Assembly (NCBI GenBank): GCA_005784505.1
Contig: VCAZ01000003.1
Coordinates: 11,802,305-11,866,304 of the forward strand
Direction of reading: 5' to 3'
Source of the DNA: Bagarius yarrelli
Taxonomy: Eukaryota; Chordata; Actinopteri; Siluriformes; Sisoridae
DNA: 64,000 nt
The position numbers and the translations under genes are program-made. This document shows, one piece after another, positions 45,301 to 50,599 of the stretch. The number at the start of each line of letters is the position of its first letter. The stretch's first letter is position 1. The notes beneath the pieces are model-generated. The model worked only from the letters and a program-made list of their open reading frames with translations. It was not told the origin of the DNA and searched no databases.

Positions 45301-46669
45301 CTTACATATTAAAACCAGGCAGTCAGTTGCACCAGCCTGCGGAATTCAAGCCTGGTTGTGAATATATATATATATTATGACAAAAAGATTTCACTGTCTG
45401 ACCCATGTGTTTATCACTTCCCATACACAAATATTTATAATGTGTGCAAAAGTAATGGAATACCTTAAGTCTGCTTAGGTAGCTTTTGGTATGAACCACT
45501 AGAAGATCCTCCTCACTGGCCTCTCTCGCCACAACAATATTCTCATCTGTGATGAACTGCTCCTCTGTGTATAAACAGAAAAAATACATGTAGAACATTA
45601 GTAAACATCACACTGAATAGTCATGTAAACATTTGTTTGCAGAAGCTTAAAGCTAATAACCTGCACTCTGCACACAATACACACTGTATTTAACTTTGAT
45701 AATAGTTTTTAGAATCTCTTGGCATGATTAGCATAAATCGTTGCCAAAGAATAAAAACAAACACTAAAAGAGAGATAAAAATTACTATGTTAGGAAAATT
45801 AAATGAAAATAATAAAAAACCCTAAAAATTCAAATAAGAGAAGATTATTGCAATTACTTTACATTTATTTACTATTACTTTACTTTATCTTTACTCCCCT
45901 ACCCTTTCTCTCTTTCGCTCCTCCCCGTCCCTCTTTTTGTGAGTTTGGGTCATTTGCTTTAGGAATTAGCATGATTACTCAGTTATTAAAAGATGATTAT
46001 AGATAGGGCGCTAACAACGTAGGCCCAACTACTTTCCAGCCTTAGCTGACTGCCTGAAAATTAAAAGTAAATATAAAAAAAGTTTATTGTAAACATTACA
46101 AAACGGTAAACTGCTACATCACAACAACCCCCAAGTGAAATGACTATCATAAACGAATTGTTGAATTTTGTACTTTCTGATCAGCAGGAATGGTAGACAA
46201 CAATACTGAAAGATTCCAACAGTATCCTTTGTGTAAATACCTTTCAAGAAATGGATGACTTTGCCCCATTTCCCAGCATCAAATGGATGAAGTTTTTCCA
46301 GACCCAGGAAGGTAATGTTATATGCAGGGGAGTAAACAATGGGCAGACATGTAGGCGGGACCGCTGCATACAGCTCTGTCTGGTGAGAACTGGAAGAAAA
46401 AGAATACAAAGGAAAAAAAAATATTAATCAGCTGTCAATATACATATGATTATTGGTTGAAAGTCTAACATATTGTCATAGTTGGACATGAACTAGTACA
46501 AAAGCAACACTTTCAAAAATAAAATGTCCTGCATCTCAAAAATGACTATATCTACAATAATCACTAATTAATCAAGTTGATAGTTAGTCTGGTATGTGGC
46601 ATGACGTTATAATGGATTATTATTTATTACATACCTTTGTTTTTCTTCTGAACTTTCTTTACTAGACAT
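14913..46669 (-). CDS. hdac11: Histone deacetylase 11, N-terminal half (7 exons, join on minus strand)
   Basis: This is the class IV zinc-dependent lysine deacetylase, which is also known as a strong lysine defatty-acylase and acts in nucleus and cytoplasm. Seven exons join in frame to 195 codons. The protein starts MSSKESSEEKQSSHQTELY and continues with the family blocks PIVYSPAYNITFLGLEKLHP, FDAGKWGKV, EASEEDLLVVHT, PNFLVQRKVLRPLRTQTGGT, GWAINVGGGFHHCSSD, GGGFCAYADITLAIK and ATIIDLDAHQ. Tandem His153/His154 are the catalytic pair, and Asp192 and His194 are zinc ligands (human 142/143, 181 and 183, a constant offset of 11). The third zinc ligand and the C-terminal half are not in the window. 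All visible introns are GT-AG with consistent phase. Introns 4 (21,969 bp) and 7 (at least 14,912 bp) are full of transposons. Identification is by recall of the family and is very secure; the exact transcript is not proved. Confidence 0.96.
15181..15257 (-). CDS. hdac11: hdac11 coding exon 6 (catalytic His-His)
   Basis: The 77-base exon completes a Gly codon and encodes GGFHHCSSDKGGGFCAYADI and on to TLAIK. It holds the catalytic tandem histidines (153/154). The acceptor is TTTCAG and the donor GTACAA. Intron 5 (15258-18566) carries a Tc1 remnant and an RTE fragment. Confidence 0.96.
15258..15679. other. Intron 5 sequence without recognised repeat
   Basis: The only feature seen is the exon 6 acceptor region at its left edge. 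Confidence 0.5.
15680..16392 (+). mobile_element. Tc1-like element with both ends, internally deleted
   Basis: Inverted ends containing CACTTTATTAGGTACACC (left, about 15690) and GGTGTACCTAATAAAGTG (right, about 16359) bound a roughly 700-bp copy. The C-terminal transposase frame (16085-16369) reads QSPDLNPIEHLWDVVEQELC, with the DDE-triad Glu, and ends at AVLKAKGGPT. The upstream half is mostly lost or out of frame, with weak traces of the second-Asp region. Full relatives are over 1 kb. Confidence 0.88.
16777..18474 (-). mobile_element. RTE-like LINE, both ends present, RT core deleted
   Basis: Read on the minus strand, the 5' end is at about 18474 (AATCTAGCCACAGGGGTCAC). The endonuclease follows (EKERFWCKLEE, RVMSLKLKNEGLMVSVVSGY, VDYILC-like) with a connector (VIRVTGRKVLGVSYG). 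At about 17362 it jumps to the C-terminus TVRLQG...NAQEFKYLGSTVHSNGDCVK and SRISARIKGKVYKTVVRPAM. The 3' end is CGCTGTGGCGACCCCTAAAA near 16795. About 1.5 kb including all RT catalytic motifs is missing between EN and C-terminus. Confidence 0.85.
18567..18609 (-). CDS. hdac11: hdac11 coding exon 5 (43 bases)
   Basis: This micro-exon encodes AGKLAIDRGWAINV plus one base of the next Gly codon. The acceptor is TTTTCAG and the donor is a consensus GTAAGT. It matches the AGKLAVERGWAINV segment between the GGTIM and GGGFHH blocks. It lies 22 kb downstream of exon 4, so a gene finder could miss it. Its phase (0 in, 1 out) fits the exons on both sides. Confidence 0.94.
18745..18882. repeat. Direct repeat, copy 1 (partner at 19471-19632)
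   Basis: Shares ATAGAGGGTGTGGTCGCTTT, GGACAAACACCAACAGTCAA and CTGCAGTTTTAAGAATCTG with the partner about 720 bp away. The origin is unknown. It could be a segmental duplication or two insertions of one unrecognised repeat. Confidence 0.8.
18890..19020 (+). mobile_element. Tc1-like element, 5' subterminal fragment
   Basis: The blocks AATTCAGTGCAATCAGTTGC, CACCTGTATGTAATTTAGTC and CAGTATAAATAT match the recalled 5' non-coding part of the same teleost Tc1 family as the copy at 5-650. No transposase follows. Confidence 0.6.
19471..19632. repeat. Direct repeat, copy 2 (partner at 18745-18882)
   Basis: Same blocks as copy 1, plus an internal approximately 20-base duplication of the AAATGTAARGAAA segment near 19510-19545. 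It runs into a SINE-like head (GTTAGCACAGTGGTTTAGGT) and then the (TA)n tract. Confidence 0.8.
19660..19760. repeat. (TA)n microsatellite
   Basis: An almost pure alternating TA tract of about 95 bp preceded by a SINE-like head. Confidence 0.97.
19761..20239. other. AT-rich intronic sequence
   Basis: No feature recognised. Confidence 0.5.
20240..20890 (-). mobile_element. Short gypsy-type remnant: LTR, gag fragment, LTR piece
   Basis: On the minus strand an LTR-like region (about 20890-20600) starts near TGTTAAGGTAAGGTTATGG. It is followed by a gag-like frame FVEPRIPDSRTIEDYVQEFF and KLSDQVGFKDRAPKDIFWMV (20615-20418), then sequence homologous to the LTR end again (20240-20400). The block GCAGTGGAAT next to GGGTTC(C)TAAA occurs twice, at 20251-20280 and 20611-20645. 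All of pol is missing. Confidence 0.7.
21510..23026 (+). mobile_element. PIF/Harbinger element with HARBI1-like transposase remnant
   Basis: The plus strand encodes MPAVWDGIIRMYTRYIWFPY and GFSNAIRAIDCTHIAMKKNL (first catalytic Asp) at 21789-21970. After a decayed middle it encodes NPQTDRERRYNDAHSRTWSV with VERVIRQLNVSSAAW (catalytic Glu) and KVCRIVLACGVLHNVAHRHG (22158-22682). The middle, with the second Asp, is out of frame. The right end GTACATGAGGCCCC is a typical teleost Harbinger terminus, but the matching left terminus was not clear. No Myb-like second gene was seen. It lies inside a Tc1-like element. Confidence 0.85.
22158..22682 (+). pseudogene. HARBI1-like transposase, C-terminal half
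   Basis: The 174-residue frame covers the DDE_Tnp_4-type C-terminus: NPQTDRERRYNDAHSRTWSV, then VERV with the acidic catalytic residue, GGILLYCPNKVCRIVLACGV and LHNVAHRHGIPLDEDVALPD. The first about 20 residues and the last about 50 do not look like the family. The N-terminal half sits in another frame at 21783-21972 with a stop between, so this is not an intact gene. Confidence 0.85.
23325..23660. mobile_element. Two Tc1 3' ends in foldback arrangement
   Basis: Segment 23327-23430 is the reverse of a Tc1 C-terminus (AATTACAGCTGCAAGTCTTT on plus), while 23463-23660 is the same family's 3' end on plus (CACACCACACTTTTCAGATT to TTTTTCAAGGCACTGTA). The arms TCTGAAAAGTGTGGTGTGCA and TGCACACCACACTTTTCAGA form an inverted repeat. 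Confidence 0.75.
24021..24180 (+). mobile_element. SINE (family A)
   Basis: Head GATAGTGCAGTGGCTATGGT, eroded B box, and tail TAAGTCGCTCTGATTAAGGG with CGTCTGCCAAATGCCG followed by A-rich sequence. Same family as 43479-43672 and 44312-44500. Confidence 0.8.
24450..24556 (-). mobile_element. hAT-like non-autonomous element end
   Basis: Minus strand reads TAGGGCTGTGTATCGGCAAG, then GGCCTCACCATA and CATATCACGATAC. This resembles a widespread teleost hAT terminus by recall. No transposase and no clear partner end. Confidence 0.45.
24557..27540. other. Intron 4 sequence, largely without recognised repeats
   Basis: Contains one unexplained open frame (25082-25411, listed separately) and otherwise AT-rich sequence. 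No hdac11 exon was found here. Confidence 0.5.
25082..25411 (-). CDS. Unrecognised 109-codon open frame (doubtful)
   Basis: The frame begins MVIMGRFALVNSPIIFRSSE and ends CCNFFSLLGITLDDV. Its middle (GEFNYAICLDPLTSIHALLI, EQHVVGLLERVCVMLSKIGL) looks like a mixed helical protein rather than low-complexity sequence. The ATG follows GCTGCGCCAG, which resembles a splice acceptor, on the same strand as hdac11. I do not recognise any family. It may be an eroded transposon fragment or chance. Confidence 0.2.
   Translation of the reverse strand: MVIMGRFALVNSPIIFRSSEKFASHHFFCLSDGEFNYAICLDPLTSIHALLIDHQAYLAIEQHVVGLLERVCVMLSKIGLLFHRDRGFYPLPKPCCNFFSLLGITLDDV
27541..27777. mobile_element. Small inverted-repeat element (MITE, hAT-like ends)
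   Basis: CAGTGTTGCCAGA at the left and TCCGGCAACACTG at the right are near-perfect inverted ends about 237 bp apart, with no coding capacity. CAGTG starts are common in hAT elements. No clean 8-bp target duplication was found. Confidence 0.6.
27948..30866 (+). mobile_element. Rex1/L2-type (jockey superfamily) LINE remnant, split by an L2
   Basis: The endonuclease part (27951-28400) reads FSAFYIPPDADANTELCELH, LGDMSP, LGHCYTLIKDSYKAQFFPQF and GKSDHDAIFL (catalytic SDH). The RT follows in broken frames: NNYRPLAPISCLIKCSE, LLFVDYCSAFNTIIPST and, after the inserted L2, STSIIKFADDNVEMGLI with the FADD catalytic motif. The C-terminus reads VESAMKKARRRLFFF. The tail ends AACAAATAAAAATTTGATTTG near 30860. 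Clade naming is from memory. Antisense to hdac11. Confidence 0.85.
29112..29893 (+). mobile_element. L2-clade LINE, copy B (5'-truncated, nested in the Rex1-like LINE)
   Basis: It begins within the RT C-terminal region: IDFKILVITYKALNGLAPQY, LSDLLSYYSPPRPLRSQDLI and SYLVPKLWNNLPCTVREADT then LCQFKTRLKTHLFNL. A 3' UTR follows, then the L2 tail GTAAAGCTGCTTTAAAACAA and TATATAAATAAAGATGA. TACTG at the left edge and again directly after the tail may be part of a target duplication. Confidence 0.9.
30867..32062. other. Intron 4 sequence without recognised feature
   Basis: AT-rich sequence with no convincing coding frames. Confidence 0.5.
32063..32133. repeat. (TA)n microsatellite abutting the Tc1 element
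   Basis: An uninterrupted TA tract of about 70 bp. It ends directly at the left inverted repeat of the Tc1 element. Confidence 0.97.
32431..33456 (+). CDS. Tc1-like transposase, full length, DD34E
   Basis: The frame is open from 32386 (356 codons). I prefer the second Met at 32431 (MRRSLQPTQVAQVVQLIQDG), giving 341 residues, the usual Tc1 size; the extra 15 residues MVTFECWRCFHSSGS look like leader. The N-terminal two-part helix-turn-helix domain includes GTSMRAVARRFAVSVSEVSR. It is followed by an Arg-rich link (RRRGGGRRRATTQ), then VLFTDESRFTLS (first Asp), LLMQDNARPHV (second Asp) and ARSPDLNTIEHIWD. There are exactly 34 residues between the second Asp and the Glu. The usual Pro in LNPIEH is Thr here. 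The protein ends QARGSHTHY. It would cut and paste the element at TA sites. Activity is not shown. Confidence 0.93.
   Translation: MRRSLQPTQVAQVVQLIQDGTSMRAVARRFAVSVSEVSRAWRRYQETGQYIRRRGGGRRRATTQQQDRYLRLCARRNRRSTARALQNDLQQATNVHVSAQTVRNRLHEGGMRARRPQVGVVLTAQHRAGCLAFAREHQDWQIRHWRPVLFTDESRFTLSTCDRRDRVWRRRGERSAACNILQHDRFGSGSVMVWSGISLEGRTALYVLARGSLTAIRYRDEILRPLVRPFACAVAPGFLLMQDNARPHVAGVCQQFLQDEGIDAMDWPARSPDLNTIEHIWDIMFRSIHQRHVAPQTVQELADALVQVWEEIPQETIRHLIRNMPRRCREVIQARGSHTHY
33690..33777. repeat. 58-bp tandem duplication of the right Tc1 terminus
   Basis: CCCTTTATTTTTTTGAGCAG occurs twice at an offset of 58 bases (first ending 33716, second ending about 33774). Only the outer copy ends in CAGTG followed by TA. 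Confidence 0.88.
33778..33822. repeat. (TA)n/(CA)n microsatellite
   Basis: TATATATATA followed by about ten CA units, lying between two Tc1-like elements. Confidence 0.95.
33823..34437 (-). mobile_element. Tc1-like element, 3' part (another family)
   Basis: The minus-strand frame 34380-34174 includes VVKKWLADKNINVLQWPSQS and PDLNPIENL (catalytic Glu region), with an out-of-frame trace of the second-Asp block just upstream. The 3' non-coding part includes ATTTTGGACATGCCACTTTT and a terminal stretch next to the CA tract. The N-terminal half is missing, cut at the start of L2 copy C. Confidence 0.8.
34438..37478 (+). mobile_element. L2-clade LINE, copy C (decayed)
   Basis: Endonuclease traces are YNLDVLCLTETWLKPNDYVI and VLIVGDFNIHIENEKNALGS with VSDHFLILCKL. 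The RT gives LDPIPSKLLKVVIPEVIGPL, FQSGFRSCHSTESTLIRVTN, LLDLSVAFDTVDHNILL (motif A), YGVPQGSV (motif B) and a DDTQLYISSQPGE trace (motif C). The C-terminal part repeats the IDFKILVITYKALN block. The 3' tail is weak near 37450. Several frameshifts and stops occur. It belongs to a subfamily closer to copy B than to copies A and E. Confidence 0.9.
37590..37831. repeat. Compound (TA)n/(ATAC)n/(CA)n microsatellite
   Basis: Long runs of TA with CATATA and ACATAT variants, ending in about 14 CA units that touch the inverted repeat of the next Tc1 element. Open frames on both strands here are repeat artefacts. Confidence 0.97.
37832..39296 (-). mobile_element. Tc1-like transposon, inverted decayed copy of the 32134 family
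   Basis: Ends CACTGCTCAAAAAATAAAGG (left) and TTTATTTTTTTGAGCAGTG (right) bound the copy. On the minus strand the transposase is recognisable throughout: MRRSLQPTQVAQVVQLVQDG, VLFTDESRFTLS and ILLMQDNARPHV. It is broken by frameshifts near 38900, 38700 and 38250, and by a deletion of about 150 bp just after HDRFG (near 38415). It is flanked by TA tracts on the outside, as is the intact copy. Confidence 0.94.
39297..39346. repeat. (TA)n microsatellite
   Basis: TA tract at the outer side of the decayed Tc1 copy. Confidence 0.95.
39351..39635. repeat. Nested palindrome with a templated insert
   Basis: Outer arms 39351-39390 and 39598-39635 are inverted copies differing mainly by a 3-base indel. 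Inside lie two 87-bp palindromes (39391-39477 and 39511-39597) whose arms start TGACATTTACATTGCATTTA. The two are direct repeats at an offset of 120 bases. The 33-bp spacer 39478-39510 is a copy of 38093-38124 in the neighbouring decayed Tc1. The right outer arm runs into a SINE of family B. Confidence 0.92.
39636..39835 (-). mobile_element. SINE (family B), diverged
   Basis: Plus strand shares CGCATATCCCATCTAAGAAA, GGGTCAGCTATGATACAGCG and a right end CTTAACCATTTAAGCCACC with the copies at 13203 and 55968. The centre is altered. Confidence 0.78.
39836..40578. other. Intron 4 sequence adjoining exon 4
   Basis: No repeat recognised. The exon 4 donor lies at the right end. Confidence 0.5.
40579..40695 (-). 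CDS. hdac11: hdac11 coding exon 4
   Basis: The 117-base exon has exactly 39 codons and is phase 0 on both sides. It encodes WSMVVATITEIPPLVFLPNF and on to RTQTGGTIM. The acceptor is TCTCCAG and the donor GTAAGT. The block PNFLVQRKVLRPLRTQTGGT is nearly invariant in vertebrate HDAC11. Intron 3 is 4,768 bp. Confidence 0.96.
41008..41395 (+). mobile_element. Gypsy LTR (family 2) plus first bases of gag
   Basis: The LTR begins TGTCATGATTCCGCCCTCCC and has a TATATAAG near 41099 and TTTAATAAAGCTGTG near 41320. It ends TTCTGCAACA at 41343. Directly after comes TGGATTCGAC, so the ATG of the gag start (MDSTSSTASQLFNKHI, then stop) overlaps the LTR end. Nothing more of the element remains. The strand is antisense to hdac11 and the location is intron 3. 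Confidence 0.82.
41396..42035. other. Intron 3 sequence without recognised feature
   Basis: Short random frames only. Confidence 0.45.
42036..42104. mobile_element. DNA-transposon terminus fragment
   Basis: TACAACCCGAATTCCAGAAA and AGTTGTGACATTC resemble a widely dispersed teleost transposon end known from memory. Only one end is present. Confidence 0.4.
42105..42575. repeat. Dispersed repeat, copy 1 (partner 57424-57815)
   Basis: Blocks shared with the partner: ATTGTGGGCGTAAAAATTCT, AATTAATACAATTTAATAAA (variant in partner) and CCTTGCTGGCCCTGACTGCA. There is no coding content. The ends look like a non-autonomous DNA element, class unknown. Confidence 0.75.
42576..43478. other. Intron 3 sequence without recognised feature
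   Basis: A 69-codon frame at 43029-43238 has no family resemblance. Confidence 0.45.
43479..43672 (+). mobile_element. SINE (family A)
   Basis: GTGGTGGCTTAGTGGTTAAA (A box), GGTTTGATTCCCAG (B box), body CCCCTAACCCCCAATTGCTG, tail TAAGTCGCTCTGAATAAGGG and CGTCTGCCAAATGCTG followed by TAAATGTAAATG. Confidence 0.88.
43673..44311. other. Intron 3 sequence without recognised feature
   Basis: No coding or repeat signal recognised. Confidence 0.45.
44312..44500 (+). mobile_element. SINE (family A), best-preserved pol III boxes
   Basis: GTTAGCGCAGTAGTTAAGGT (A box) and GGGTTCGATTCCCAGC (consensus B box), with tail TAAGTCGCTCTGTATAAGGG and GTCTGCCAAATGC. It is derived from a tRNA-like head but is not a tRNA gene, because the acceptor stem is not closed. 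Confidence 0.88.
44501..45463. other. Intron 3 sequence next to exon 3
   Basis: AT-rich sequence with a short (TA)n near 45366. Confidence 0.5.
45464..45564 (-). CDS. hdac11: hdac11 coding exon 3
   Basis: The 101-base exon encodes EEQFITDENIVVAREASEED and on to LLVVHTKSYLSRLK. The acceptor is TACACAG and the donor GTATTC. It corresponds to the REASEEDLLVVHT block characteristic of HDAC11. Intron 2 (45565-46240) is 676 bp. Confidence 0.95.
45565..46240 (-). other. hdac11 intron 2
   Basis: Ordinary short intron with a pyrimidine-rich tract on the plus strand near 45880-45935. No insert recognised. Confidence 0.7.
46241..46389 (-). CDS. hdac11: hdac11 coding exon 2
   Basis: The 149-base exon encodes SHQTELYAAVPPTCLPIVYS and on to GKWGKVIHFLK. 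The acceptor is a pyrimidine tract ending CTTCCAG and the donor is GTATTT. It ends one base into a Glu codon (G|AG), completed in exon 3. It contains the start of the deacetylase fold (IVYSPAYNITFLGLEKLHPF). Intron 1 is only 245 bp. Confidence 0.95.
46635..46669 (-). CDS. hdac11: hdac11 coding exon 1 (start codon)
   Basis: The 35 coding bases run from ATG at 46669 and encode MSSKESSEEKQ plus two bases (AG) of a split Ser codon, followed by donor GTATGT. The split codon is completed by the first T of exon 2. The peptide is Ser/Glu/Lys-rich and, counting the start of exon 2, the protein has 11 residues more than human HDAC11 at its N terminus. No upstream in-frame ATG with a plausible exon was seen. 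The 5' UTR lies between about 46670 and the ZNF143-like site. Confidence 0.85.
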
Positions 46670-46772
46670 GTCGACGACAACACCCCAGATTTTAGCTTAA
46701 ACTATGTAAAAAAAACAAAAAACAAAACAAAAAAACCACAGTGAATGCAGTAAACACACCCCTTCTCGAGGA

Positions 46773-46791
46773 ACTACAGCTCCCATAATCC
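46773..46791 (+). promoter_or_regulatory. ZNF143/SBF-like promoter element upstream of hdac11
   Basis: The sequence ACTACAGCTCCCATAATCC closely matches the vertebrate ZNF143 (Staf) motif, ACTACAANTCCCAGNATGC in recalled form. It lies about 104-122 bp upstream of the hdac11 ATG, within a stretch richer in CpG than its surroundings. Such sites typically mark TATA-less, often bidirectional promoters. A small inverted repeat (GAGGCG...CGCCTC) follows near 46828. Functional use is inferred. Confidence 0.6.
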
Positions 46792-46859
46792 TCTGCGTTT
46801 CCTGCGTAGGAATAACAGGAATTTATGAGGCGCAACGCCTCACACTTGGGAAATATTGA

Positions 46860-47935
46860 CGCTTAACTATTTGTAATCTTTTTGGAAATACAGCGAACCT
46901 TTTTTAAATTGCAATGTTTGAAAATGTATTGACAGAAATTCGATTTAATATTGTCTTTTATGAATAAGTGCTGAAAATAAAGCAGAGGCACGGCTCACCT
47001 GCTAGCATTGTTTTACTGCCCCTCTATTTCTAGGGTCGGCCTATATTCGCAGTCGTAGTCGCTTGTTGTGCAGATACATACGCTGTGTTCTGTTCTTTAT
47101 GCTGTATTTCACCAGTCCAGATATCTTTTTTTTTTTTTTAAAATCAAAGCTTTACTCGCAGTTAGAATTGAAGCTCGAAACCTTTTTCCTGCTTTTCCTG
47201 CTTTTCTGTTCTGACGCGCGATTGCGTCACTGTTCAGTAATTGGAGAGAAACAAACTGTTTACGACTCGTAAGAACTTTCCTGAAACTTAATTAAATTAA
47301 GAAAAAAACAAAACAAAAACACTTTTCAAAGTGAAACGAATCCTTATCTTGTCCTAAACAGACAGTACAGCCTGGCAGATTATGGAAACAGTATAATTCC
47401 CTGTGTTAATACTGAAGCATTTGTAACCTTACTGTAGTTAATATAATAATGAGAGAATAATTAGCTTTATTGGTTATGTAGTACATTCACCTTATGAGGT
47501 GATAATATTTACGTTGATGCTTATAAACGTGCAATTCAACCACAATTATATTTTTCAACAATGTATACCTATCAGAGAGGAACTGAAACACACCTATAAT
47601 AAGGAACAGGAAAATTACATGTCCAGGAATTTAAAACATCAAAGTGTTGGTATGAACTGGAGTTTGTGGCTGAAAAATATAGCTGCTTTACATACAGAAA
47701 TACTGTAAAAACATTGTACACATGGGCTATTTATTCTGTTCTTTAGTCAGATTTATACTAAACATTAGAATTAGTATAATAATTTTAATAATAAAAAGTA
47801 AAATATGATAAAATACAAACAAAGAAGGAATATGAAAAAAGAAACACGCTTTCACAAATAAAAGAAAATTGCAACATACACACCCTTACTTTTAACATCT
47901 ATAATTAACTGATCATAGTTCAACCTAAAATAATG
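46860..47935. other. Sequence upstream of hdac11, no gene recognised
   Basis: It contains CpG-bearing blocks near 47030-47070 and 47215-47260, with ATTGCGTCAC (CRE/ATF-like) and CGACTCGTAAGAAC (donor-like, plus strand). A divergent non-coding transcript is possible but unproved. Confidence 0.4.
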
Positions 47936-49080
47936 TCTCAGGGTTACAAACATAACCACTGGAACAAGACCCTGCATTAAAACGGCATGAAAACGCTTTT
48001 AGTGACCAGTCTGAAGCACGTGTGCAATTACTCTAATAGGGAAATGACACATCACTGGCAGGTGAAGACAGCGACCAAGAAGCATAAATGGACACGTTCA
48101 GCAGTGCTACAATAGGCATACGCAGTGATGTCGGTTTTATTGCTGCGAGACACAGCATCTTGTTTTCTCAGTGAACCGTGTTTATGTTAGTATCAATTCT
48201 GCAAAGGGAGGACAAAGCCAGGAGAGAAACTGACTCCAAGGTAAGAATTTTATCTGACACCTCCTGCAGCAGTGCAAAGGTTTACCACAAAGTGACTGGC
48301 CAACCTGAGGGTTGGTAAGCACCTACTTAAACTTACAGAGAATACCGTTTCCTTGTAATAGGAAACCTTCACCATGACCTAGGGGCCACTCTGTATTTCA
48401 TGGGCAACTATTAAGTGTCAGCTGTTGCTCATTGCCAGCCGTTTGCATGGAGTATGCCACAAAAGCCCTGATTCACAGCCTTTTCCCCATACTAAGGTCA
48501 GACTTAAGTCTGGGAGGTGCTGTTATCACTGGAAAGGACAAACCGGTGTCAGCTCTCAATGGGTGTCTGTGTCTACACATTACACACATTGTCCAGTAGG
48601 TCGACCTGGTAAGACTAACACCATAATGGTGTGAAGGCAGGCTGTGTCTTGAGCCGCTGAGGCTTATGCCTGACCCACTAGCAGCCTGGGAGCCTTCAGC
48701 GATGATGCAGCTCCGGTGACAGATTACCTGCCTCTGTTCTTCCCTGGGCAACACCTAATAACCGTGCTCTTTTAGCCCAGCCACATAGGCATAAGCTATA
48801 AAGCTTCTACCTAAAAGCCAGGCTGGATATTTTTTCTTCCAAGACCTGGCCAGCTCTGTGTGCAGGTCCGGAAAGAAAGGATGGTTCACTCTTAAGAATG
48901 ATAGAGCCAGCATCCTACCTCTCAGCTGGCCATTCTAGTTCTAGCCTAGTTACTGTCTCCAACAGCTCCTTACTGCTGAGTGGTTGTGGCGAGGTAGCCA
49001 GTGACGTGTCGCTTAACTATTAGACTGATTGCACACGTGCATCAGACTGCTGACACTGGAAGCATTACCATAGCATTTTG
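47936..49080. mobile_element. Non-autonomous DNA element with long inverted ends (CACTA/EnSpm-like?)
   Basis: The left part (about 47985-48062) and right part (about 48995-49075) are inverted copies. Left CAGTCTGAAGCACGTGTGCA matches, in reverse complement, the right CAGTCTGATGCACGTGTGCA. TCTAATAG and CATCACTGGC / CGTCACTGGC then follow in the same order. The interior (about 930 bp) has no transposase. By recall this resembles a widespread cyprinid/teleost repeat; the class is uncertain. Confidence 0.7.
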
Positions 49081-49879
49081 ACACAAGTGTGTAGTTCAGA
49101 ATGGATAGTTTTAGTGTTCAAACAAAATTTGGTCAGAATGAAAAGGCTTAGAAGGATTTTGTTTATTTGTTCTGTATTTAATTTTATTACATTTTCCCTT
49201 TTCATCAACACCTTACTAAAGACACACCATAATCCTTCAAACTGGTTAATTCAGCATTACATTTGTCATCTTTCAGTCACTAAAAACCACAATTTGGGGC
49301 TAGGGTGTTAATCCAACAGCAGCGGGAATAAAAATAATAATCCCTGCTGAAAACTACACTATATATGATTGCTATGTCAGTAAGCTCAAGGTTAAGCTTG
49401 CAAAACTCACTGATTGAGTCTTTAAAACTGAAGTCAGGATTTAGTTCTGCAGTACCAAAAGACTATAAACAACATTCAAATGCTGTATTTTTCCCCCAGT
49501 GCTGTAGTAGTATCACTGAGGATACATATTTAGTGCATTTTCTTCTAATCTTTTACATGGTGACAAAAGAGCATCCCTTTACAAATAAGACAATTTTAAA
49601 ACAAGTTAAAAACTCTTAAATTTAGTTAAAATATACTAAAAACAAGTAAAAATTAATTTAGTAAAAATTGCCTTTAAACAAGAAAATTTTATTTATAACA
49701 GTCAAAAAATACTGTTGGGTCTTGAACATAGACAGAAATGCTTAAAACTAAGCAGTTTGTCCTTTTCATAGCAAGAATAATGCTTAATTTCAGTGTAGTT
49801 GCATTAAAACTAGAATGTTTAACCTTAAATTTAGGTTGTTTTAAGAGTTTTTGGAGAAGACACAATAACTACTATAAGG
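49081..49879. other. Intergenic sequence without recognised feature
   Basis: Short frames only, AT-rich. Confidence 0.45.
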
Positions 49880-50300
49880 TTCAGTGTTCATGTTTTATGT
49901 AAAGTTTAGGTTTTGTTCATATTTATATTATTTATATTGATTTTAGATCATGATTGTTTTCCTTTGCATAATTCCTGTCTTGTTTCCTGTCACATGATCC
50001 CCCTGTCATGTCATTCTCATTGGTTAGTTTGATCATGTGTTCCTTATTGTGTTCAAGTGTCTCTCATTTAGTTAATGCGCTCTCTCTCCTGTGTTTATAT
50101 ATTTCCCTTGTGTTTCCCTTTGTCCTTGTCTTGGATTTCGGTTTGTCCCTGTACCACTGTTGTGAGTCTGCTATGTCAAGCTAAGTTTATTGTAGTCAAG
50201 TTCATGTTTGTTTTATTTAATGTTTGTGCTGGTATTTAAGATAAGATAATCTTGTCTTCGTAACTTTTGTAAATAAACTGCACCTTAGGTTCAGAATACT
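49880..50300 (+). mobile_element. Solo LTR-like repeat (gypsy type, related to family 1)
   Basis: T-rich start with GTTCATGTTTTATG, then TTCCTGTCACATGATCC, CATTCTCATTGGTTAG, GTTTATATATTTCCC as TATA region, CCCTGTACCACTGTTG, and AAATAAACTGCACC as the polyadenylation end. No internal region flanks it. Confidence 0.65.
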
Positions 50301-50599
50301 ACTTGCCTCAGTGGACATATGTTAGCTAGCAAACAATAGGCTGTAACTTACATTGGCTGACTGTAACTCGTGATAAAGCAGAAGACCAAATGAAGCTAAT
50401 GAGCTCTATTTTCATAAGGAACAAGTCATAATTTTAGCTCCGCCCAAAACATCCTGACTGTAAAAGTCCTCAATTTAGTACTACATAGTTTGCACTTTGT
50501 AAAATGTTTCAACTAATCCATTCCTAACATTTAGCATCTTACTGCTATAACTGCAATATCAACACAAATGATTGTCCGAAAATGACTGCAATGCATCAC

